Below are positions 35,321-45,512 of a stretch of 64,000 bases of DNA, in pieces. A model generated the notes under the pieces. It did no database searches. It worked only from the letters and a program-made list of their open reading frames with translations, and was not told the DNA's origin. The stretch lies in assembly GCA_005656395.1 (NCBI GenBank), contig SRSI01000049.1:372001-436000 (forward strand). The letters are read 5' to 3'. This DNA comes from Strongyloides papillosus. Lineage: Eukaryota > Nematoda > Chromadorea > Rhabditida > Strongyloididae. The translations under genes and the position numbers were made by a program. Numbering within the stretch: position 1 is the first letter of the stretch; every line of letters begins with the position of its first letter.

Positions 35321-35917
35321 TTATAATTCCAAAACTCAATGAAATATTTTTCTAGCTCAGAGAACACTTTGGTTGATTGTACTTGTACAGTGCTTTTAAA
35401 TATTTAGATGCATAAGAAAATTGTTACTTAAAATTTTGGAGATACTATTCTTGACTACAATAAAAATTACTCTATTTAGACACAAGGAATGAATCTTTGG
35501 AAGTGTCACAAAATAAACCATCAAGTTTTATATGAATGCATATACTTAAATTTTTTTAAATTCTCTGGAGATAACACAACTTTGTACCTTCTGTTTTATA
35601 CTCAAATGAAACTAGTTATACACTAGATGAATCCTAAGCATAGAAGCAACAAACTGAAAAATTATCTTTGGTTAATTACAAAAAAAGTATATCCATTTTT
35701 TTAAATTTTACAATAAAAATTACGTTAAATGAATATCATTTTAAATTTTCCATATCTATTATTCAAAATTTGATTAAAATATAATAGAATTATGCTAGAA
35801 TTTACTAGAAAATAAATGAAATTTAAACTAATTACGTTTATATTCAAATATCTATTATATTTTTTTTTATTAGTAGAAACAGTTTTTTCATGAAAAGTAT
35901 GGTTTTTATTTCATACA

Positions 35918-38238
35918 ATGAATCAATTACTCAAAGTTCTTTGGATACTGGCCGTCTACTCAATTCATCAAAATTCTTGTAAATTGTCTGAAGATGCTCG
36001 TAGACATTTTAAATATTTTGATAAAGCTAAAACTGTCGAAGAATACTTCCCCAGAAAGTATACTATTATGAGCGATACTGAAATAATTGCTATAAAATGT
36101 CCAGAAGAATGGGAAGGGAATTTTCATCAAAAAAATAAACCTGGAAAAAAATATGACCTTTTATTCAAGAAGCCTAATGGGACTGTAGAAAAATACCTAA
36201 GTATTAAAAAAAAGAAGATCGCCATGAGTGGAGAATTTATAACATCGGAAACAATTTGGAAAAAAAGATTGACTGTCTCATTGCTTATAAAATTAATTCA
36301 ACCTCTCCTTTTACAAAATGGAATCACATGATTAACCGTACTAGTGGATCAAAATTTAATATAACAAGGGAAGAAAAATTAAATATTGTACACCATTCTT
36401 ATGCAGAAAAGATATGTAGTTCTAGTGTTTCGGAAAGACCTATTGCATTTAGTGTAAAAGGTGGTTATCGAGAATTTAATTCTAAAAATCCATATCTTTA
36501 TAAGGGAGATACACTGGTTTCATTTGGCGCCGCCAACTTTACTTCTGAAGCTGTCGAATTTCAAGAACCTATTTGCATAACAAAGGTTCACCATTCTCCT
36601 CCAACTTTTAAAATAGATAATGATGGGCAAATAAAACTTAACACTGAAAATGAAGAATTATGGCTTGTTGAACAAGAAAGTTTTCCTTTGGCATTCAATA
36701 TAACATTGGCATTTAATGGCTTCACTGAACACCCTCATTTTTTCAAGTATGAAAATATAACTCTGATTCATTCGGAGACATCAGAACAGATCAAGTTAAA
36801 AGTAACCAGCAAGGAGAATCTAAAATCGGATAATCATAACAAAATACTTATTACTTTACAAAAACCAACTGTTCTAGATTTCAAATACTATTGTGATGAT
36901 TGTATAAAAGATGGAGCAAACATTACACAAAGAATAATCTTCGGATCAAACCTTCATTTTGCAAATAAAACCCTTCCTTCTGTAGGATATGTTAAAGGCA
37001 AATTGAATTTTAATGTAAACTGCTCTATTCAGCCAAATAATTTCACTCAACTGAAGAGTATCTCGTTTAATAATGAAAGTATTGATGTTGAAGCTCTTCA
37101 AGGAGAACAAGACCTATCAAAAATAAATTTTAAGCTGATTAATGATCTTTTTATATTTAAAAAGGAAAATCCTAGTGGAATATTACGTTGTAATTATATG
37201 GATGTTTTTGGAAGACATACTACGTCACAGGCATATGAATCTTTTGAGAATGAAATTACTCCTTTAATTACATATAATCATAACAATTTGTTTTTCAAAC
37301 CCAATTGTTCTATGGACATAGGTATTTTTGGTAACCTCACAACTATTTCATATAATGGAGAAAAAATAAAAGTCTATATGCTCAAAATAACAAACAGTCT
37401 AGAAATGGGAAAATTCAATTTTAATAGGAATTTTGCCACTTTAACGGACAACAATCCAAATGGAGAATTATCATGCATTTATAAATTATCTTATGGAGAA
37501 GTTCAAAAGAAAGCATTATATAAATACTTCAAGAATAAAACTTCGGCTTCTATCACATATCCTTTTGGTGACCTACCCATTAAACCAGAATGTCGTATGG
37601 ACCAAGATAATTCTATCAATCTCAAAAGTGTTTTATTTAATGATGATTCAATTGAAGTGGATGATCTTAAGAATGCAACTGGTAAAACAAAAGGTAATTT
37701 CAAGATGGAAGGAAAAAAGGTTATCTTTTTGGGGAACAATCCAAAAGGAAAATTATCTTGTATCTATAAATTAACTCATGGAGTATACTCTGTAAATCAA
37801 ACATTTAAATATTTCAAGACTCCAACTCTCCCTCCTATTAAGTATGCCACTGATCAACTGAGCTTTAGACCTAACTGTTCTCAGGAGCCAGAAAAAAACG
37901 TTAGACTTAAAACAATTAAGTTTAATGATGAAAGCATAGAAGTTGGAGATCTTGGAAGTACAAGCGATAGTACAAAAGGGAGTTTCAAGTTGGATGGAGA
38001 TTTTGTCTTCTTTTTGCCTGACAATCCAAAGGGGAAATTTACTTGTCTTTATACGCTTTATAAAGGAGAAACTACAACATCCCAAGAATATGAGCTTATT
38101 GAAGACAAAACTCTCCCTGATGTTAGATATGGTCATAGTCAATTGAACTTCAATCCATCTACAAGTAAGACTGAAGGTATAATGAGCATAATTTTGAAAT
38201 TCATAGTTTTAATTAATATGATGATTGTAATAATTTAA
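35918..38238 (+). pseudogene. decayed copy of the secreted Cys-repeat protein
   Basis: Same start and signal peptide as the intact paralogue at 45513-48368, but one T is missing after an A8 run near 36213. This shifts the frame: the first frame stops at 36331 and the correct frame continues open from about 36215 to 38238. An in-frame deletion of about 540 bp near 38156 removes the last two repeats, leaving four of six, while keeping the hydrophobic C-terminal tail. No other stop is present in over 2 kb, so the frameshift is recent, a sequencing or assembly error, or bypassed by slippage on the A run. Confidence 0.75.
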
Positions 38239-38547
38239 TTTGTGATATAAAATTTTATTAATGTATAGATTCTGAATACAATTATAAAAATAATGTTTTA
38301 ATTTGTTTTATGATTAAGAAAAACGAATAATACGATATTCGTGCATTGAAATGATAATGGTGTCTTCAAGATCCATTAATATTGAAATAAACATCTTTTA
38401 ATTTTACAATTATTGATCATATACTTAAAATTTCTGTAAAAGAAATACTCTCCTACTATCAAAATAGATTAATGTTGAAATATCGTATGGTTTCTCAATT
38501 ACCGATCATATATGTAACACTTCTGTTAAAGAAATACTCTTCCACCT

Positions 38548-38877
38548 CTACATAGTAAATAAAAAACGACTTATAAAACACATACAAATTTTACAAATAT
38601 CTAAATCGTAAAAATTTAAAAACAATGTTTCTCCATTGGGCGTTACATAAAATAATTTACCTTCATCTGGTGAAGAAATAGTTAAAAGACTATCACAGGT
38701 CATCAATTGGATTACTCTAAATGTCTTAAAAAAATAAAAAACATGTGTGAAGGGAATTAAATGATACACACAAGTACAAATTTCAAAACATATTGTTTTG
38801 AAGAGAGGGAACAAAGTCCACGATTTGGCATATTGTTCTTTTGCTATAAATAAAAAAATTTCAAAGGGCAGTTTCAT
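38548..38877 (-). CDS. small ORF, possibly F-box-like, copy 1
   Basis: 109 codons on the minus strand beginning MKLPFEIFLFIAKEQYAKSW, which loosely resembles the start of an F-box (LPxEI...). It contains SSPDEGKLFYVTPNG. The same ORF is open in the duplicate at 48690-49013. Most of the roughly ten base differences between the copies change amino acids, so selection on it as protein is not evident. It may be a fragment of a gene or a chance ORF kept by recent duplication. Confidence 0.35.
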   Translation of the reverse strand: MKLPFEIFLFIAKEQYAKSWTLFPLFKTICFEICTCVYHLIPFTHVFYFFKTFRVIQLMTCDSLLTISSPDEGKLFYVTPNGETLFLNFYDLDICKICMCFISRFLFTM

Positions 38878-38912
38878 TTTAACTCAAAATAGAAAAAAGG
38901 TTTTTATTCGAT

Positions 38913-39184
38913 ATGGAGCGCTATAATTTTAATGTACATAATACTTTTACAACAAAAAAGGAATACATAAGTTTACAATTCTTATTGATAACAACTTGTG
39001 GCAATTTTTAGGATCCCTTAGAATCGTATAAGAATCGTTTAATGTCCTTGATACATAATTTAAAAAAATAAATGGAGGCTGTAGGTTCTTATGCGCAAAG
39101 TATTAATGAATTTACTACAGCCATTGAAAAGTTGCAAAAAGAACACCACAGCAACCTTAAAATCTATGACAAAAAGATATAAGA
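38913..39184 (+). pseudogene. 5' remnant of the coiled-coil gene
   Basis: Matches the first 90 or so codons of the gene at 49049-50392 (MERYNFNVHN exon, then DPLESYKNRLMS). The splice donor after GAATAC is ATAAGT instead of GTAAGT. A nonsense TAA occurs at 39069-39071 where the intact copy has GAA. The copy is cut off by the repeat starting near 39185. Three independent lesions make it clearly dead. Confidence 0.85.
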
Positions 39185-40635
39185 AAAAAAATTTTGTCTC
39201 TCTCATAACTTTCTTTAAATTTAACCGATTTAAATGAGTAAATAGTAAAAAGATGTGTTTTCTTCTAACTAGAGGGGCTGGACCAGTTTAAAAAATATCT
39301 GGTCAAAGTCTGGCCAAGTTATTCTTAAAAACACCTTTTTTGACCCTTTTTCAGCATAGATTTGACCAGGGAATAAGGTTATTTTAAAATATATAATATA
39401 CAATGGTTCATATACTATTTAAAAGTCCAAATTCCAGAATAGTGTGAAAACACAATACTATTGAATGGTGTTAAAAATTGGCCGAGTTATGATCCAAAGA
39501 GTAACGACTATTTTGGAAAAAAAATTTTAAATTTAAATAGTTATAACTTAGTAGTATGTTGATAAAAATAAATAAAATAATATGTATTATATAGATCTAC
39601 GTCTAACATAAAAAATAAGGGTCTAACGAAGTTTATAACTTAACAACAAAAAAGTTATGTTAATTTGAATGCCAACATTTTCCCTTTTTTATTTTTTTCA
39701 CAAAAATCAATTTTGACTTCAGCATAACTTTACTCAAACTTAATCAATTTTTTATGATTAAGTAGTGATTAGATGCGTTTTGTCCTAACTTAGTGTGAAA
39801 AATAGATCCCGAAACTTTTGGTTCATAACTGGCCAAATTATTTTTAGGAAACAACCCTCTTTTGAACAGATTTTTGCATAGTTTTGTTCCAGAAATAACT
39901 ATTTTCAAAGTTAATGAAATTTTATGGCTTATGACTTATTTGAAACGTATGGATAAAGAATAAGGGGGAAACTTAATATTAAAAAGATTAACAAATATTA
40001 GTAAAGTTATGGATTAAAATGTAACAACCATTTTTTTAGTAAAAATAAAATTTTTAAATGACATTGCTTTCTAAAAAGTTGTTTAAACGAATAAAATAAA
40101 ATGTAGTACATAGATCAAAATCTGTTTTAAAATACAAAATCATAACGAATTTTGTAGCTTTAAAACGAAAAAAGTTATTTTAAGTATTAATTTTTTTTTG
40201 TTTTTTCCTATTTACATATTTGTAAGATGAGGATAAATATGTAGTTAATAGAGGAATGATATCAAATTGTTTATATCAATTTCAAAAATATGATGAAGAG
40301 TCACTTAAATAGTTACTTGGATTGTTTTAAATATTCACTTTTATTCATCTTCTGGATATAAATTTCTTTTTTTTGGGTAAATTTTTCACATAACAAAACA
40401 GTTTTAATAAATGTAGACGATATAAAATGATTCTCACAATCACAAATATTTATATATTATAACAATATTTTTTCGGTTATTCTACTTCTCCAAACATATG
40501 TAATTCAATGAAACAATTTTTTTTATACACATACTTTGATCAATAATTTAGTATAAAAATTCTTAATTAAAAAATATGCTCTGCGGACCAGCTCTGACCT
40601 GCCGAAGGCGAGTCTAAGGCTGGTTTTAATAAAAT
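39185..40635. mobile_element. 1.45-kb dispersed repeat, related to the 5-kb insertion
   Basis: It shares both outer arms with the 9367-14436 insertion, in the same order and orientation, ending in TATGCTCTGCGGA and GTCTAAGGCTGG. Internally it has two diverged units of about 500 bp: GGCCAAGTTAT/GGCCAAATTAT and ATAGTTTTG/ATAGATTTG motifs recur near 39310 and 39830. No ORF survives. It sits exactly at the boundary between duplication units C1 and C2. Non-autonomous element of unknown class. Confidence 0.65.
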
Positions 40636-40752
40636 AATTTAAGAAATGGTATCATGCATAAAAATTTTTATAACTCAAAACAACATTTTACTAGCTCATG
40701 GAGAACTTTGATTGATTGTACTTGTACAGTGCTCTTAAATATTTAGATGCAT

Positions 40753-40762
40753 AAGAAAATTG
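40753..40762. repeat. 10-bp target site duplication, left
   Basis: AAGAAAATTG, repeated exactly at 45007-45016. The same decamer occurs once, uninterrupted, at 35414-35423 in the paralogous unit. Confidence 0.9.
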
Positions 40763-40785
40763 AACCCCAGGATTTTAGAGTTATC

Positions 40786-41307
40786 TACATCAAATATGCT
40801 ACATCTTAGTAAAATTTGCTACATCTTATGACATTTTGCGCCATCTTTGTCATTTTTGCTACATCTTTTTGACCTATTTGCGACATCTTTGTACAATTTG
40901 CGCTATCTTTTTTACCAATTTGCGACATCTTTGTACAATTTGCACTATCTTTTTTACCAATTTGCGACATCTTTGTACAATTTGCACTATCTTTTTTACC
41001 AATTTGCGCCATCTTTGTCACTTTTGCTACATCTTTTTTACCAATTTGCGCCATCTTTGTCATTTTTGCTACATCTTTTGACTAATTTGCGCTATCTTTG
41101 TCATTTTTGCGACATCTTTTTTACCAATTTGCGCCATCTTTGTCACTTTTGCTACATCTTTTTTACTAATTTGCGCTATCTTTGTCATTTTTGCTACATC
41201 TTTTTTACTAATTTGCGATATCTTTGTCATTTTTGCTACATCTTTTTTACCAATTTGCGCCATCTTTGTACATTTTGCGACATCTTTTTTACTAATTTGC
41301 ACCATGT
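40786..41307. repeat. left TIR minisatellite array
   Basis: Tandem 20-22-bp units of the form TTTGC-(R/Y)(M)CATCTTT-(GTCATT, GTACAA or TTTACCAA) repeated over about 520 bp. It corresponds in inverted orientation to the shorter array at about 44797-44985. Open frames on both strands here are a by-product of the unit structure. Confidence 0.9.
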
Positions 41308-41504
41308 AATTTCATTATTTAATTATTTGTATTGTAATTTTTATTATTATTCATTTAATTGGAATTAATAATTTATAAACTCTAAAAAATTGTCCAATAT
41401 AAAATGATATGTATAAAAAACAAAATACAATAAGGTAGATAAAAACTTTTATTATATAGATATACATTATTAAGTCATGTGACAAAAAACTTAATGCAAC
41501 ATTC

Positions 41505-44257
41505 TTAGTGATCACACCATCCTTTGTTATTACGTTTACGTGATTTTTTTTGTGATGGATTGACAGGAATAATTAAGTTATTATAATTACCTTTTTCATT
41601 TTCACTCACAAAAAATGAATGTGAACAATATTTATGATTTCTATATATTGAACAGTCACAATATTGTATGTGATTTTTTGTCTTATCAATGCGTTCAATA
41701 GTTAACATTGTTGAAATATTAACAGATTTAATAAATACATCGTATTCATCTAACGTAAAAGTAGAATTAGTATTTGTATATTTACTTATATTTTCATCAA
41801 TAACATTTAAATCACAGACGTTTTTAGGAAATAAATAAATAACTTGAGATCCAAAGACTTTTTTTACGTATTGCTTTTTATAAGCATATTCTTCTGCTTT
41901 TTTTATCTGCTTTTTTTTAAAATCGGTAATTAAGCTTGTAGATCTTTGTATATCAATTATCTTTTCTGAATTAATCGATACATACCCCAATAAAGCGTAT
42001 AATGAATCATTTAGAGGAAGACGTTTGTAATCATTAAAACGTTTTAGAAAACTGTTCAGACCCTCTGTACCATTATTAGTAGACATTCCGTATAAATATT
42101 TTGAATAAATTATCATATTTTCATTGTTTTTTAAAAAAAATTCTTTTAGAATGTATGAATGGAACTCTTCTAGATGATTTTGTTCATCTTTATTAGTTAC
42201 ACCATTGATAAAATTTTTAAAATTCTTGATAAGCGATATCGCACAATCTCTATTAACAGCATTGCAAAAACAATTAACGAATAATTTAGCTTGCGATTGG
42301 TAAAATGGAGATAATGATTTAAATGTTTTGTTCTTAAATACGCTAGTTTTAAAGTGAAAAATACATCCACCTCTCAAAAATTTATTATATCGATTGTTCG
42401 AAATATCCGTTGAACCACCACCATTGGAAAGTAAAGTATAACAGTTAGCAAAATCGGCTACCATAATTCTTAAATTTTGACTAACTTTATATACATTATG
42501 TAGTGCATAAAATATGTGGTCTAATGCATCAAAACTTTCATTTGCGGCAATTATTATTCCTGCTGGAATGTAGCTATCACCATGTCGAACAACAATTTGA
42601 ATAGTTTTCATATCAGTGTCACTTATTTTAAAAGTAGCATCAATAGAAAATATAGTTTTACTTTGTAAAATTTTCATAAGTGTTGGAGTTGAAAAAAAGA
42701 TAGAGAAGCATGATCTTGAAACTGTTTCATGAAACATAAAAGAATAACAATATGGCTTATGATCGTTAGATTCTGATACCAAAAAGTCTTTCATTTTTTT
42801 ACTATCTATCAAAATTTTACTTGATTTTGAAACATTTCCACTTTCCAACATATCACATCTCTCATTTTCAATTTCGATAAAATCATCATACCTATTAATA
42901 ATATTTTCATAATTATTTTGGGTAGAGCAATCGTAAATATAGGCTGGATTAATTTCATTAGGATTTGTTTCTTCACCCACAGGAATAAAATTTATGCCGT
43001 CTTTGTTACATTTTTTTTCATTAATTTCATTGATAAGATGAAATGGGATAAATTTTTTACAAAAAATCATCAGATCACAAAAAGTAAGAAGACTACATGA
43101 AGGATCATTAACTTCTTGTTTGTGCTTAACATATTTAATTTTATTTCTTATTTGTCTTACACTGTAATTTTTTGGCAATTGAACATCTTCATTTTCTCTT
43201 CCCAACTTTACAATTTTACTTAATGGTAAATTAGTTTCTTTTCTTAAACTAGTAACAAAATTTAATTGGGTTGAGCTTAAGCAACATTTCTTCGCTTTAT
43301 GAAAATACGTGTCTTCAGAAATACCATCATGTAAATGTGGCTCAATGTCTGATACAAACTCGCAATATACCTCCTTTATATTTGAAATAGTCGGAAATTG
43401 TAGATCAGTACTTTGATTTTCTGCCAAAGAAACATGTTTTTTTAAAAGAATTTTATATCTACAGTCAGAACTTTTTCGACAGATTAACATAGCACTAATA
43501 ACATTTCCATCTTTATCTTTTGTTACTTTATTAATTCTCATGTTTTGATTATCATAATTTTCTAAAAATTCCTCATATGATTCATAGCTTCTGCAATTAC
43601 TCATCAAAAGGTATTTCGTTTCATTTTTTCTATACTGATAAGTTGAAATAATTCTTGGGGGACTACTACATATTGAAGAAGAACCATTACTTGGAGTACG
43701 ATCAGAAGAGTTTAAGCTATTTTCTTTATTACTACGATTATCAATACTATTTTTAGGATTCAAGAAACGATCTATAATATTTTTATTTCTATAAAATGGT
43801 GAATTTTCATTATTCCCATTTGATATGTTGTTTAATGACTCATTTAAATTTGCTAAAATATGATAAAATCCATTTAACACAAAATTATAATTATGCTTAC
43901 ATTGTAAAGTATTACTAGGACTTTCTGTTATATCATAACCCCTAAAAATGGTATCTTTTTGGACTTGAACTTGATCTATCTTTTGAACAGATGGTACCAA
44001 AGCTCTTTCTAAAAAACTACATAGTAATATAAATTTAAATTACTATAATTACCGTTTTCATCATTTAAAATTTCATCAGATCGTATAGAAGAACAATTAT
44101 AACTTAAGAGATCACCACAGCTAGTTGATTTTTTTTGAATAGGTTTCTTACAAATAGTTTTTCCTATAATTTTATTTTTAATACCTTTTGGTCTTCCTCG
44201 CTTGTTTTTAACAACATTTTGACAATTTTTAATAGTATCAGTAGATTTAGGAAGCAT
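41505..44257 (-). CDS. MULE transposase with AT-hook and SWIM zinc finger
   Basis: Exons 44257-44053 and 44008-41505 (44-bp intron, donor GTAATT, acceptor TTTTTTAG), 902 residues. Residues 19-29 are an AT-hook (KRGRPKGIKNK), likely for binding AT-rich ends. The catalytic core has candidate DDE residues: Asp526 (FSIDATFK), Asp588 (MVADFANCY) and Glu718 (NNGTEGLNSFLKR). The C-x2-H typical of MULEs (GGCIFHF, about 617-620) lies between the second Asp and the Glu. A SWIM-type CxC...CxH finger follows at about 853-866 (CDCSIYRNHKYCSH). It ends with a basic KKSRKRNNK stretch (nuclear localisation). No disabling mutation is seen. The start MLPKS is the first ATG, and the upstream sequence is non-coding AT-rich DNA. 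Catalytic residue assignment is by motif, not alignment. Confidence 0.88.
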
Positions 44258-44796
44258 TTTATAATAAGCAAAAATAAAAATATAATAATAATAGCAAAAA
44301 TTTTTTAAAGAAATATATTAATTTCATCAAAATCAAGTAATACACTTTGTGACAAAAAAGCGATGAAATAGTTATTCTTTATACCATTACAATAACAGTA
44401 TAATGCTATAGCCTTTAACTGTCATTTAGAAAAAACATCAAGAAGAGTCGTTAATATCAAGAATCATTTTTATTTTATAATTGACTAACAATAATTATAA
44501 GAAAAAGTTATAAAACTATGATTACAAATAACGTTATATTTTAAATATGAAATGTATTATATTTTATTTAAAAAGAAGAAATGTAATGTGTTTTTTACTA
44601 AGCAAAATTAAAGTATTTATATTACATTAATTATGTAAAAAGATAAAAAAATTTAAAGTTATTAAAATTAAACATATGTTTTTATTGTGTGATTAACAAA
44701 AAAAAAATAGAAAAGTTCCATTTTATTTTTATAATATTTTTTTACTGTTTAACATATCTAAATTATGTTGAAGAATAATTATTTAATATGAAAGAT

Positions 44797-44987
44797 ATAT
44801 GTCGCAAAAATATATTAAGATGTCGCAAATTGTACAAAGATGGCGCAAAATGTACAAAGATGGCGCAAATTGGTCAAAAAGATGTAGCAAAAATGACAAA
44901 GATGGCGCAAATTGGTAAAAAAGATAGCGCAAAATGTCATAAGATGTAGCAAATTTTACAAAGATGTAGCATATTTGATGTAGTTGA
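44797..44987. repeat. right TIR minisatellite array
   Basis: Units of GATG(T/G)(C/A)GCAAA(A/T)-type sequence, the inverse complement of the left array. It is about 190 bp against about 520 bp at the left end, so the two arrays have changed copy number independently. Confidence 0.85.
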
Positions 44988-45006
44988 CTGTCAAATTCCA
45001 TTTTCC

Positions 45007-45016
45007 AAGAAAATTG
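45007..45016. repeat. 10-bp target site duplication, right
   Basis: AAGAAAATTG, identical to 40753-40762. Sequence to its right resumes the 5' flank of duplication unit C2 (GGAGGTACTATTCTTGACTA). Confidence 0.9.
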
Positions 45017-45512
45017 TTAATTAAAGTTTAGGAGGTACTATTCTTGACTACAATAAAAATTACTCTCTTTAGACACAAGAAATGAATCTTTGGAAGTGTC
45101 ATGAAATAAATCAACAGGTTTTATACGAAGGTATGTGCTTAAATTTCTTCGAAATATCAGGAGAAAACACAACTTTTTACCTTCTGTTTTATACATAAAC
45201 GAAAATAATTCTAAGCTAGATGAATCCTAAGCATAGAAGCAACAAACTGAAAAATTATCATTGCTCTATTGTGTGAAACAATACATTCATTTTTTTTAAA
45301 TTTTACAATAAAAATTACGTTAAATGAGTATTATTTTAAATTTTCCATTTTTATTATTCAAAATTTGATTAAAATATAGTAGAATTATGCTAGAATTTAC
45401 TGGAAAATAAATGAAATTTAAATTAATTGTGTTTATATTCAAATATCTATTATATTTTTTTTTATTAGTAGAAACAGTTTTTTCATGAAAAGTATGGTTT
45501 TTATTTCATACA

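Larger units (their letters stand above)
35321..39184. repeat. tandem duplication unit C1 (decayed copy)
   Basis: Collinear with about 40640-40762 plus 45007-49320. Shared landmarks are GATTGTACTTGTACAGTGCT (35378 and 40716), the 5' flank, the repeat-domain gene, the minus-strand ORF and the 5' end of the coiled-coil gene. It ends where the 1.45-kb repeat begins. Confidence 0.85.
40763..45006 (-). mobile_element. complete MULE-type DNA transposon
   Basis: A 4244-bp element flanked by a perfect 10-bp target duplication. It has terminal inverted repeats of at least about 100 bp: TCAAATATGCTACATCTT reads inward from about 40790 on the plus strand and from about 44980 on the minus strand. A single intact transposase gene lies on the minus strand. 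The outermost 20-25 bp of the two ends match poorly, so the ends were set by the target duplication. A 10-bp duplication fits the Mutator/MULE superfamily (usually 8-11 bp). Intact coding sequence and perfect duplication suggest recent insertion. Confidence 0.9.

Noticed and set aside
40786..41307. Regular short repeats resembling a CRISPR array
   Set aside because: Units are contiguous with no unique spacers, lie at transposon ends in inverted orientation, and the genome is eukaryotic.
40806..41368. Overlapping ORFs of 80-170 codons on both strands with repeats such as KMAQIGKKDVAK and FATSLYNLRYLFYQ
   Set aside because: They arise from the 20-22-bp terminal minisatellite of the transposon, which happens to lack stops in several frames.
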